Source: Cutaneotrichosporon cavernicola (Eukaryota > Basidiomycota > Tremellomycetes > Trichosporonales > Trichosporonaceae). Taken from it: a DNA stretch of 64,000 nt. The stretch spans positions 2,604,001 to 2,668,000 of the forward strand of contig NC_083394.1 of NCBI RefSeq assembly GCF_030864355.1, given 5' to 3'. The notes under the pieces were generated by a model. The model ran no database searches. It was not told the DNA's origin and was given only the letters and a program-made list of their open reading frames with translations. Shown here piece by piece: positions 1 to 11,033 of the stretch. The position numbers and the translations under genes were made by a program. How positions within the stretch are numbered: position 1 is the first letter of the stretch; each line of letters begins with the position of its first letter.

Positions 1-3000
1 AATGATCCGCTTCTCGACCGTGCCTTTGATGATATAGCGAGTTACAAAGACTGGCCGCGTTTGTCCGAGCCGATGGACGCGATCAATCGCCTGCTGCTCG
101 ATCGCCTCGTTCCACCATGTGTCCATCATGAAGACGTCTGCGGTCAGCTAGAGTCAACCCTGGAGAGCTCGACCTACGGTTCGCCATCGTCAGGTTCAGC
201 CCCACCCCTCCAGCCTTTAGAGAGATGAGAAGGACCACAGGCTCTTTCACCGACTTGCCAAACTCCTCAACGCAGGCTGCCCGCTGCAGTTGGCTCATTG
301 AGCCGTCAAAGCGAAGCCACCGCACGCCCTCCTTCGTCAACGTCCGCTCGATGAGGTCTGTTGTCAGCTGCAACAAAGACGGTGAGCTCACCGAGGAAGG
401 AGGTGAACTGCGAGAACACCAGCGCCTTGAACGTCGGCTCTTCCTGCCGCATGCTCTCAAGTTTGCGCACCAGGGCCCGTAGCTTTGTGCTCGACACGAG
501 GTCTACCTTGCCAATCGTCACCGTGTCCTGCGACGCAGTGCCCTCGAACGGGTTCGCCCTCTTGCGCCGACGATGAACCGTCCGCAGATCGGACACATGT
601 AGCGGTCCCTTGCCGCATGTCGGACAAGTCGCTTCCCTGCCCAGATCATCGCAGTGACCGATGTAGTTGACAATACAGTCCTGGCACCTGGTGTCAGCAG
701 GCTGGCCAGTCACGTAAGCTTACCCCCGATGGTAGCATGGCAGGAGCACCTCGTCGAATACCTCGCCAAAGCAGATGGGACACTCAGGTGTCGACTCAGC
801 GTCGCCGAGCTCCTTCAACACCTGCACGGCGTATTCTGGATCCACCGCGTCCGAGCCGCCGCCACCGGCGTACGACGATATCAACTCCTTGACGTTATCC
901 TCGCCTGTGCCGTCCCCAGCGTCGGCGTCTAGCAACTTGTCACCAGACTCGTCCTCGTCTCCACCCTTGCTCATCACAAGCAACGGGTGGTCGACACACT
1001 GTCGCAACTTCATGAGCATGGCGAGGATGGATGTGTAATGGGACATGGCTTTCCCGTCGGCGTCCAGCTCGATGAAGCGCTTCCGGGCACGAGTCTCCAG
1101 TTGTTTGTAGATCTGTCGCTCCGTTCGGGAAAAATCGAGCACCTGCACGTCGACCGTCTTTGGAGGCAGGTCAACGACAAGACGACCGTCCTTGTCCCGC
1201 ATGTTCTTCTCGCGGCGCAGAAGGCACGACTCGAGGATAAACTGTACGACATTGATCGCTTTAGGGTCCTGGTTGAGGAAGGGGATTGTCACGAAGCTGC
1301 GGAAGAAGCTGTATAATCCCCACGGTTCCAAGCGGAGGAAGTGACTGATGTCAGATGGGAACCAGTCCGGTGAGCTTACAGAAGTGAGTAGAGATCATCA
1401 AGACGGTTAACGATGGGAGTACCAGTGAGCGCCCACCGCCGCCTTCCCTTCAGCTCATAGCAAGCTTTCGAGATCTGCGCCGTGCGATTCTTGATGTTGT
1501 GCGCCTCGTCGAGCACAATGCGGAGAAACTCGTCTGGCGTTAGTGCACCAAATTAGGCTCCAGCTCACAGTCGTAGATGCTGCTGCCGTCGTAGTTGGAC
1601 TTGTCTTTGTTCTTCTTCCACCGTGCGTATTCGCTCCCCAGCGTTCCATAGCTTGTAATGACGACGTCGACCTTCCTCTTGCCCTCCTGAGCCAGGAGGC
1701 GGGTGATGTCCGCTCGGTCGTTGCCATACCACAACGCTGCCGCGATCGACCCAGGAGCGCTCATCTTGTCAAGCTCGTCCTTCCACTGCGCCGCAAGAGA
1801 GACTGGGCAGACGACCAGCGTTGCGCGGGGAGGCTGGCGCTTCGGCTTGGGTGCGTTTGCGACGGCCTGCCACTTGCTAGACAACGCGACTTGCACAAAC
1901 TTGCGCCGCTTCGATGGCGCTTCCTCCTGTACCTCTTCAGGCTGAGATGGTTCTGGTTGGTCGTCATCGCGGTTGGCGTGGATGAGTGATGCCATCATGC
2001 ACGTCTTGCCCATGCCTGTGGTCAATTGCAGCCTGGGGATTTGAACTAACCCATCGCATCCGCAAGGATCCCACCGCGTGCCGTGTTCTCGGCCCGCGGG
2101 AACTCGAGGCTGAGCTCGCCACTGTACGGATTCCAGAAGAACTTTCGCGATGGGTCGATATAGTCGTCGTCATCCTCGATCTCTATGGGATCGCCCACCT
2201 CGCGATCCTTCCTGAAGGCGTATCTAACGTTAGCTGGAGAAGTCCCTTGTAAACTCACTCCTCCCACAAGGGGTGCAAGGTCTGGTTCGAGTTTCGCAGG
2301 TTGTCCTTACCAGCCTCGCGAGCCTCCATCCAGGTGAGCGCCTGTTTCTGGTACGGTCGCAAGGTGTAGAGGAAAGTGTCTGGTGGTTCGGACTCGAGGA
2401 GGTTGGCATCATTCATTTGCGCCCTGTGTGTGTTAGGCTCCATTCCTTATCCAGCTCACTTTCGGTAGATGGTGTCGATCTCGTTTAGTTGCTCGTCGTT
2501 AAGCTTCTCCTCCTCGTCGCCCGAGTCCTCGTCCTCGTCATCGCTGGCGCTCGCCGACGCTTTGCCCTTGCCATTGCCGTTAGACGTGGGACTTGGGCTC
2601 TTTTGTGGAGCTTTCCGTGGCGACTGAGTCGACTTCGGGAGGCTGGTGTCGAACACGGCAGCAGCCGATCCAGGCTTCTTCTGTGCTAGCACGAGCTCGT
2701 TGGACTGCAGTGGCTTGACGCCAATGCGGTCTACAGTCAGCAGCAACATGCCAATGACTCACTGAATAGTGCTCCCAGAGCCTCCTTTCGTGAGCGCATG
2801 ACTTCCTCCTCTGCCGTCTCCTGCTGCTCCTGCCAGAAGGTGCTGCTCTCGCCTGAGCGATCCTTCTTCTCGATCTTCTCAAACCCCTTCCGTGCGAGGT
2901 ACACCTTGACGTTGAGCAGGATCGTACTCCCCGTGGCCAAGACTTGTGGGCAGTCGATAACATGACCTTCGAGCTCAACTGGATGTCAGCTACTTCGGAG

Positions 3001-3811
3001 TCCAGCGCAGCGGACTCCAGACTCACTGACGCCAGTGTCGAGCAGGTTGACTAAGAATCCGGCCTCGGCAACAGACAGGCGCCCGACCTCTGGGCATTAG
3101 CTGGAATTCCAAGAACAATCAACTCACCAAAGCCCCGCTCGTTGCGGAACCGGACGACCTGGTCGATCTTCTTCGCCGCCGCCTTCTTCGTCTGCCATCA
3201 GCACCTCCCGCATCTGTGCTCACGTTGGGTGGAGGTGCCTTCTTCATCATGGCGCCCAACGTCATCTGCTTTCCTCCTATCTTGGCCTTGGCATGCACGA
3301 CCTTGCCATTGACCAGCCTTGCCGGACCGAGCTTCGCACTGCTGTCCGGCCCAACGGTCGTACTGGCAGCCTTGGCCTTAGGCCGCTCGAATACGATCTT
3401 GCTCCCAGGCGAGCAGTAGCCCTTGCCCTTGGACAGTGACCACCCCTCGCACACAAACTCGCCGAGGTATCCGCGCACAAAGCCGGGGCGCACAGTCGAC
3501 TGCTCTTGGCTCGCTGGGCGCTTGGTACGCCGCGATGGTCCTGCCGAGGGGGGTAATGGCGAGGAAGGCTGCATGGCAGATGAAGGAAGTCGGGACGAGG
3601 AGGCTGGTCTGGAAGAAGACGGACCTGGAGACGAGCGCGCCGGTGCCGAGCCGGTCGCGACAATGTCGTCGTCGTCGTCGTCTGGAATGAATAACGCCTC
3701 CTTCCGCGCGGAAGGAGCGTCGCTTTGAGGCGCGTCCACGACCTCGACCTCGCCCTCACTCTCCGAGTCGGAGGCGGGGAAGAAGAGGTTGCGCTTGGAC
3801 GGGCTGCTCAT
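1..3811 (-). CDS. RAD5: RAD5/HLTF-type DNA repair helicase and ubiquitin ligase (3' end cut by window)
   Basis: SNF2-family ATPase with an embedded RING. In yeast, Rad5 polyubiquitinates PCNA and remodels stalled forks in error-free post-replication repair. The start at 3811 opens with [12 protein letters not shown] and an acidic stretch. A HIRAN domain follows ([19 protein letters not shown], then [20 protein letters not shown], about 3090-2880). Walker A is ADAMGMGKT (about 2060-2000), split by a 35-nt intron. The DEAH box reads [10 protein letters not shown] (about 1510). A RING begins CPICFGEVF and continues [13 protein letters not shown] at about 770-610, between the helicase lobes. Motif VI is DRVHRLGQ (about 60-90). 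The order HIRAN, SNF2_N, RING, Helicase_C identifies RAD5/HLTF rather than RAD16 or ULS1. Only the last few tens of residues lie outside the window. Very short introns are placed at 2731-2762 and 3192-3223 (32 nt each). Confidence 0.93.
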
Positions 3812-4080
3812 GCTTCGTCGCGTGAGCTACTGAAAAGTGGAGATGAGAACAGTGGAGGAAGAATGGACGCGAAAACATTACCGACGCGTCGCATCAGGTT
3901 AGTCAACTCAACAAGTGGAGGTGAATTCTTCTAGATCCGATGTATATCCACAGTGCGTCATGTAGCACTTAGAGATTGGCGTTGATCAGCCGCCGGTACC
4001 GGGAAGTCTTCTGACGGTCAACACTAACCGCGGGCTACCAACTATTCTCTTTCCATCGCCACGTCTTGCTGCCGCCAACG

Positions 4081-5089
4081 ATGGACCCGAGACTCCTCTT
4101 CCTTCGCTACCCGGCGCAAGACGCGCTGCCGCTCCGTACGACATTTGGGCACACCAACCCCGCGTTCGGCAGCGTACGCCTCAATTACTGGCCGGCGCGG
4201 CGGCGCGCGCCGCCAGCCCGCGTCGTCCTCTTCCTCCCAGGTACACAGTCTCACTCCAACACTGACGACAGGCAACCCCGGCTGCCCAGAGTACTACACA
4301 TCGTTCCTGAGCATGTTGCACGCCCGCCTGCCGGACAACCACGCCGTGCTCTGCACATCGCACGTCGGCGGTGAACCCTCCATCCCTTCCCCAAACACAC
4401 CTCTCGACTTACAGCAACAGGTCGACGCCAAGGTCGAGCTGGTGAGCGCCCTACGTGCGAGCCTGGAGGCGTGGGCGCCCGAGGCGCCTCAACTCGTCCT
4501 TGCGGCCCACAGCGTTGGGAGCTGGATGACATGCGAGATCGCCAAGGTCGTCGACATCCCCGCAGCGTACCTTCTCTTCCCTACACTTGGGTGGATCGCG
4601 AACTCCTACCACGGGTGGACTATGTGGCCACTCTTCCATCGGCCCATCCGCCCGCTCGTGCCGTGGATCTCGTACCTCGTGCGTCCGCTGCTGCCCTTCG
4701 TTACTCTTCCGACCGCGAGCTATGCGCTAGTGAGATCGCCCGTGACGATCAGGAATGCACTCCACCTCGCTCACTCTGAAATGATGACTATTCGCGAGCC
4801 GGACGAGAAGTGGTTCCGCGCCCAGGCCAAGTTGCCCGTTGGGAAAGGAGTTCACTCCGTCTGGAGCGCTGGTAACGCTGATGGGTGGGTGGGGAGAGAG
4901 GGGCCCATGATCCAGGACTGGCTGGGCGAGGAGCGGGTGGTCGAGCTCGATGGCGTGCGTCACGCCTTCTGCCTCTGTAAGTTTGGAGACGAGCGCCGCT
5001 GACATGAAGGGGAAGAGGATTACCGCCAGGTGGCGGACGTTCTTGCCGGCTGGATCGTCGAGGGCACCAAGGCGCAGGTGCTCAATTAG
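4081..5089 (+). CDS. Lipid-droplet-associated serine hydrolase (LDAH family)
   Basis: Alpha/beta hydrolase of the LDAH (DUF2305) family, which acts at lipid droplets; the physiological substrate in fungi is unsettled. Splicing gives 314 residues, usual for the family. Removing a 31-nt intron (4241-4271) restores the family hallmark FLPGNPGCPEYY. The nucleophile serine is in AAHSVGSW (about residue 133). The catalytic histidine is in HAFC near the C-terminus. Removing a 33-nt intron (4977-5009) joins HAFCL to WEEDYRQVADVLAGW and the TAG at 5087-5089. I chose the ATG at 4081 because it runs in frame into the GNPG motif and nothing conserved lies upstream. The gene is divergent from RAD5, 269 bp away, and convergent with the sulfate permease. 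Confidence 0.9.
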
Positions 5090-5411
5090 ACATGCGGATA
5101 GAGGATGCACGTCACGTGTGTAATTGTAGCCATACATAGGTGAGGCCAGTCGGTCTCGGATACCCTGCCAGCAGATGATAGCACTCAATGGAACACTTTC
5201 CGAGCGAGCGAGTGAATACGTAGGCAGTTGCGCCGCCCGCCGTACCACCGTCTGCCCAGACATGCCAGACAAAGTTGTTCCACTGCCAAATACAGTCTAA
5301 GGATGCATGCAATGCGAGTCTATACTGCGGGTGACCAAATGATGCTGACGACTATAGGAATACAACTAATGAATAGGCTACCGACTTAACGCTCGATAAT
5401 GAAAGAGCGCT
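5090..5411. other. Intergenic, convergent 3' ends
   Basis: Lies between the LDAH stop and the sulfate permease stop and presumably holds both 3' UTRs. AT content is higher than in the flanking exons. I see no coding or repeat signal. Confidence 0.6.
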
Positions 5412-7902
5412 TTACTTGTGAGCGCCGGAGACGGGGCCACTCTTGTTGCCGGCGAGGCCCATGCTGTGCAGCGCGTCGGGAATGTCGAAGTGGAAGAAGG
5501 GCGTGGCACGGTCAAGGAGTGTGAGCGAGCTGCGGCTTGAGCCCAAGCTGCCCGTGGTGCGCCGGACGTCGCCAGGCTGCTCCGCGTCACTCGCGATGGC
5601 CGACTCGTTGACTGTGCCGTACAAGTCGGCCTTCTTGTCGACGTACGAGGATGAGGACGACGAGGTCTCGCCCGACTCGTCGAGCTTGGTCTCGATGACG
5701 GTCTCGACATCTTCGCGGGGGCGCGGCGTTGTGGGCCGTACGCTCCGCGGGTCCGCATCACCACCAACACCATACGCGCCGACAACGGGAGCGATCTCAC
5801 CGTTCGGGTCCGCACGGTCCACGCCACGCCCGAAGCCGCCGGCGATGAGCGCCCGACGAATCCAAGGAGACAAGATTCCAGTAAAATGGAACTCGATGGT
5901 ACGGTCCGCCCACTTCTCGACCTCCTTGCGGGCGTCGACGAGGTTCTGGACGCCGGTAGTGTCGATGTTGGCAACGGCTGAGAAGTCGAGGATTACAGCA
6001 CGAAGGAGAGGCTTGCTACGGTCATCCTCGGTGTTCTCCTCGCCCTTCTTGGGTCCGGGGTCGTTCCACGGACGGTCGCCCTTCTTGACTTGCGAATAGT
6101 CTTTACCACGGCGCGTGTGCTTCTTAGCGTAGTCGACGAGACGGTCGTTGATGTATGACGCATTGGGGTAGAGGAATGACTCCTCGAAGCGGTAGAGGAT
6201 GACGCCCGGGGGAGGAGCCTCGACGGTGATGTTGCGGTTGGTGACACCGTCCTTGTCCTCAATAGGGACAAAGACATCGCGAGTCGGGGCATCCTCGGCA
6301 TCATCGGTGCGAATCTGGACGCGGCCGAGGAAGTGGCCCTTGGGGCGGGCGATGCGGAAGAGGAGGAGAACGACCGAGCAGACCAGCGACCAGTAGATAC
6401 CCGATTCGATGCTGTAGAAGATCGACCAGAGGACAGCGCCAACGAAGATGATGTACTCGAGGGGCGAAACGCGCCAGAAGGCGATAGACTGGCTGGGCGA
6501 GGTGACGAGGTCGGCAACAGCGTGGACGATGAGACCGGAAAGCGTGGCGTTGGGGATCCAGTAGAAAGCAGGAGCCACGGCGTACAACGCAATGATGACT
6601 ACAATACCAGTGGGGATACCGGCTGCCGGTGTGCGGACGCCCGACTTGGACTTGAGCGCCGAGCGCGAGAACGAGCCAGTCGAGGGGTAGGCGGAGAAAA
6701 CGGAACCCAAGGTGTTGTTGACACCGATGGCAATGAGCTCCTGGTTAGGGTTGATCTTGTAGCCGTTGAGACGGCCGAAAGACTTGGCGATCGCAATGTG
6801 CTCGAGGAGGAGAATGATGGTCGCGACTGGGAGGTGGGAGCCCATAGCACCAATGAGCTCGCCGCTGATGAGCGGACGGCCGACATGCCGAAGACCGCTG
6901 GGGACCTTGCCGACAAGCGAGATGCGGGGCTTGGCCTCGTGCACGTTGATGCGCCACGAAATAATGGTGAAGATGATGATCACAAATGCGTGGCGGAGTG
7001 CCTGGGCGAAGAAGGCGGCTCGCGCGTACTTGGGGTAACGGCGCTGAACATACGCCAACCCCCACTTGATGAAGTACAGAAGAGCGAGGGCCGAGACACC
7101 AAAGGCAGCATCGAGCTTGGATTGAGGCAGGTGCTTGAGAGTGTTGATAATAACCTTGTATGTCGACTCCTTTGTGTTGAAGAGCTTGGACACACCGAGT
7201 ATGGATGGGACCTGTCCGGCGGCAATGTTGATGGCGGAGCCGGTCATGAAGCCCGAAACGGCAGGCTGAGGAATGAACTCGATGATCCAACCGATGCGGA
7301 GAAGACCAATCGCCAGTACAATACAACCACAGATGAAGGCTAGGCAGGTGGCGATCTCTGGTGCCGTCCACTTATCGGGATGGGCAGCCAAAACCTTGTG
7401 CACGACTACACCAGTTTCGAGAGACATGACGGCGACGGGACCAATCGAGACATCCTTGGACGTGGCGAAGAAGGCGTAGGTGAGAACACCGATGAACGAC
7501 GAGTAGAGACCGTACTCAGCGGGCAGGCCGGCGAGCTGAGCATATGATAGGGACTGGGGAACGAGGACCATGCCCACGGTGATACCGCTGAGGGGTCAGC
7601 CACAGCAAAAAAGGAAAAGTTCAAGCCGCCAAAACTCACGCAATCAGGTCACCAGTGAGCCACGTAAGGTTGTAGCGCGGCATCCACTGTAGGAAGGGGA
7701 AGAGACTCTTGACATACCCGAGGGCCTGCTGTCAGCGCCATAACATGGGGTTATTGTAACTCACAGCCTGGGGCCAGTCACGCTTGTTCTCCTGGAAGTA
7801 CTCTCGCACGGAGATGGAACGGGGCACGGAGTCGTCGTCGAGGCCGGCAATCTTCTTGGCCTTGGCCGAGACGCGTTGCCCAAAAGTACCGTAGGCGACC
7901 AT
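5412..7902 (-). CDS. SulP-family sulfate permease with STAS domain
   Basis: Plasma-membrane sulfate:H+ symporter of the SLC26/SulP family (yeast Sul1/Sul2), which starts sulfate assimilation. About 797 residues after splicing. The start at 7902 opens MVAYGTFGQRVSAKAKKIAG. Two introns follow, giving YNLTWLTGDLIAGITVGMVL, where helix 1 and the SulP signature VPQSLSYAQLAGLPAEYGLY begin. Multiple hydrophobic helices cover about residues 80-500. A C-terminal STAS domain carries LDFSAVANIDTTGVQ, followed by a Ser-rich cytosolic tail ending GPVSGAHK. The intron before GITVGM ends CTGACCCCTCAG. Two tandem CACGTG boxes lie about 660 bp upstream. The large plus-strand reading frame inside this gene (6333-7343) is an antisense shadow. 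Confidence 0.95.
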
Positions 7903-8558
7903 GTCGTGGGCCCAGTGAGGTGCCGAGGACGCACGAGGAATGGGAGGGGAAGGGGAGGAAGGTGTTGAACGGGTGAGTGGATGTGCGCCAAGCCAATACG
8001 AGTATTGCCGTCAACGTTTTGGAGTCACGAAGAGTGATGATTGCGTGTGGGAGTAGTGTCGGGGGAGTTCTGCGAGTTCTTGGCACTGCGGCTTGTCTAC
8101 AGTTATAAGTCTAGGTTGTCTAAGAGTGGAGCGGGAACCAAGAAGATGAAGCGATGATGGCGCTTTGCGAGTACACGAGAATCAATGCAGAGAGAAGGTT
8201 GATGGGTCGATGGCCGCATTACAGTGAGTGTAGTCAGCACGCCCTCGGATGGCGACATGACGCAAGTGTGCGAGTTTGCGGCGGCGCTGGCAGGTCATCT
8301 CCAATAGATTGTCACTTTGGAGGGGGGCTTGTTCGGTGGATCAAACGTGTTCTTGCGAGTCTTGCCTTGTACGCGGCTACGTGTGTAAGTTTTCCTGAGA
8401 TTGCATGTCAGTATGAGTAAGTATGATATCCCCAAGCGTCCTATGGGGGGGGAGAGAATGATGAGGAGAAGGGTAGAAGGGTTACAGAAGGGTAACTACT
8501 GATGTCGCAATGTTGTCGCCATCTCGCACATCCATCTGAGCACCTATCACGCCATGGC

Positions 8559-8575
8559 CACGTGAGCAACACGTG
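8559..8575. promoter_or_regulatory. Tandem CACGTG (E-box/Cbf1-like) sites upstream of the sulfate permease
   Basis: Two perfect CACGTG palindromes at 8559-8564 and 8570-8575 are spaced 11 bp centre to centre, about one helical turn. They lie roughly 660 bp upstream of the permease ATG. CACGTG is the core bound by Cbf1-type bHLH factors that control sulfur genes in yeasts. That these boxes act on this gene is inference, since single CACGTG boxes are also scattered elsewhere in the window. Confidence 0.35.
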
Positions 8576-10606
8576 ACATTATTCCCTTTTTCGGTCATTC
8601 TTTAGGTCTTTTGAATTCAAACTGGCGATATTCTGCAATCCACATTCCACCATCCCATCACTCGAGTTGACCCCACGGGTAACTTGTTACCTTCGGCCTT
8701 GTGCTAATTACTACTACTACCACTCCCGTCGTTTGCTGGAATCTCCCCTTCAATCAAGCTTCTATCTCCCGCCCTACCACCCGAAGACTAATCTCCTCCG
8801 CTCATACCCTTCGATCAGTCTTATCGGGCGCTCCTCATCCACTCAGGGACCGCCCAATCCGTACTCCCCACGCCCATCCGCGCCATCAAAGTCACCTCAG
8901 GAATCTGGATCTCTGCTTGACGTGCTCACTCTCATGCTCGCTGAAACCTACCATCCAAGACTAATCTGGCTCATGTTCCTGCGACAACTTACATGCTCAT
9001 GTCTCACACCCATGCTGATGTATCACATCACACGCCGGGCACCAGCCACATTCCACGCCCGGTGTGCCTTCGCGCGTAAAAGTAGGGCGCCAAGAAGAGC
9101 CCCACCCCATCACGCAAACCGTGCGAGCTCGCTTGCAAACGATGATGTGGCACACGTGCCCGGCGCGCGATGTGTGGGCGTCCGAGGCGGCGGAGCCTGT
9201 GGGGCAGAAGACATGGTAGGACCAGTGGAGATCGGCGAGACACAGCGACATTCTCACTGGGTGCGGGATGAGATGGCCGTCAACCTCATACAGAGATTTC
9301 TCAGGGTTGGATCGTGCCATGATCTCCACACCAGAGATGGCAGTGGTGTGGCTCCACTATTTACTCATTTGTGCTGGCTCATATCTCTGCCAGCGGTGGG
9401 GCCTATTCAGTGGGGTCCAGCCTGGCCGGTTAGAGAGCGGGTTAGCGATGCCGCCTGCTACGAGCCTGGTCTCCACCCGAGGACTAGCATAGTGCCACGA
9501 ACTGGTGGACCACGTGACATTGCGCCAGACTACAATATGTCCTGAGGCAGGTATGACAGCAGTATGGCGCAACATTGCTGTAAAGGCATCTGGAATACGG
9601 CTGACATGACGATGCCTCACCCTTACTACTGCCCGCGATCACGATGTGCGACGTGCCTCACAACATGGCGCGGCTCATAGCAGCGGCTTGTCAACTCAGC
9701 AGCAAGGCTAGGAGAGGCCGCGCCTTGTACCTCTTCATGAGAGTGGGCCGCGCGGCTATGTTCTGTTCACCTCACCCACCACGACCACCGAGCCTACCTC
9801 TCCGCGAGTGCGATAAGGCGGGCAACGTGGCCACCCCGCTCCAAACCCAAGGAACACGGCACCATCGCTTACGCCCTCGTTTAGGATGGGACGACACCAC
9901 GGCGCCCGCTGCGGCCCATGAGGTGCCACGATGGGAGTCTCAGCCGATCCTCCTTGTGCGCGAGAGTGGCACAGAATGATGGGCCGTGGCGCACAGGGAG
10001 AGGAGTGGCACCTTGCGGCAGGGGCACGTGATGGGGTTGGCAGACATAACTGCACGCCTCATACAGCGACCACGCACACAGCTTCTCAACGACCTTGCAC
10101 CCAACGAAGGTGAGGCATCAATAGCGCCTGCTTGGCGAACAACAAACACCCGATCTGTCCAGGAACGTGCTCCACTGACAGTTCACGTGTTGCCCTCCCA
10201 GTTCACCATGCTCATCCCACTCAGACGCGCTTCTCTCTCACACCAAAAGTACGTTGGATCTCGCAACAGATCCGCTGAGCGCTATCATTTATGAGTGCAG
10301 GCGGCAATGTCCACTTTCTCTCCTGGCCCTACGGCACCAAGTCATCCCACCAGACCACAAAGCCTCTTGGGCTGCGCCCCAGAGAGGTCACCTGGCCGCT
10401 TCATACCAAACGAGCAGGCGGGCTTCGCCAAATCTCTTGTCCACAACGGGTGACATTGAAACAGTGGACTCAAAAGACCTGATTATCAACAGCTCATCGT
10501 CTCAGACCTCGTGGTTAACGTTACTGGATGCACCGTACGAGTTGACGCTGAAAAATCTCGACCGCCTCCTGCGCCCCGGTACTCTTGCACTCGCGTAGCA
10601 CACTTG

Positions 10607-10688
10607 GAGAGGCCACCAGCACCTGTCATCGTCCACAGATGGGTCTCGAGAGGCCACCAGCACCTGCCATCATCCTCAAATGGGTCTC
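10607..10688. repeat. 41-bp imperfect tandem duplication
   Basis: The word GAGAGGCCACCAGCACCTG begins at 10607 and again at 10648. The two 41-bp copies differ at only a few positions and both end in ATGGGTCTCG. No coding context. Confidence 0.85.
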
Positions 10689-10942
10689 GGGGGAATGGGC
10701 AGAATCCCAAACCACGAGACTGGTCAACCAGGCAGCGCAACGCAAAAACGCGCTGCGCCAAATGGATCCCTGCAACTAGGCCGCTACACCCGGATCTGCC
10801 GTCCCAACCCCCTCATCTGACCGATGCACCTCAAATTGTGGAAGAGCTTACCGATTCCCTGGTTCATGTATCGCCGTAGAACCTCCGCGCGGGCTGTTCT
10901 GCGCGCGCGGCACACTTCGTGGCCAGAAAAGCACGCACTCAA

Positions 10943-11033
10943 GGCCGCTTAGCTCAGCTGGTTAGAGCATTGTACTAATACGCAGGCCGTATCAGTAATG
11001 CAAAGGTCGGCAGTTCGATCCTGTCAGTGGTCA
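10943..11033 (+). tRNA. tRNA-Ile (anticodon AAU), 17-nt intron
   Basis: The acceptor stem GGCCGCT pairs with AGTGGTC (10943-10949 with 11026-11032), allowing G-U pairs, with discriminator A at 11033. The A box TAGCTCAGCTGG and the B-box region AGTTCGATCCTG are present. The anticodon stem TTGTA pairs with TGCAA, and the loop CTAATA..A carries anticodon AAT at 10977-10979. A 17-nt intron (10981-10997) sits at the canonical place, one base 3' of the anticodon. The T stem GGCAG pairs with CTGTC. Confidence 0.95.

Larger units (their letters stand above)
7903..10942. other. Gene-poor island A, left part
   Basis: Three kilobases with no convincing gene. The permease promoter and 5' UTR occupy the left end, including a CT-rich stretch on the transcribed strand. 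A G9 run lies near 8443-8451. A 292-codon plus-strand frame at 8667-9545 has no recognisable motif and reads like random GC-rich sequence, so it is not called. Scattered CACGTG boxes occur at about 8559, 8570, 9511, 10025 and 10183. A 41-bp imperfect tandem duplication sits near the right end. Confidence 0.6.

Noticed and set aside
6333..7343. 336-codon frame antisense to the sulfate permease
   Set aside because: Shadow of strong codon bias on the opposite strand; very charged with no motif.
8667..9545. 292-codon plus-strand frame in island A
   Set aside because: No recognisable motif, unusual composition and no splice-supported extension. GC-rich sequence gives such frames by chance.
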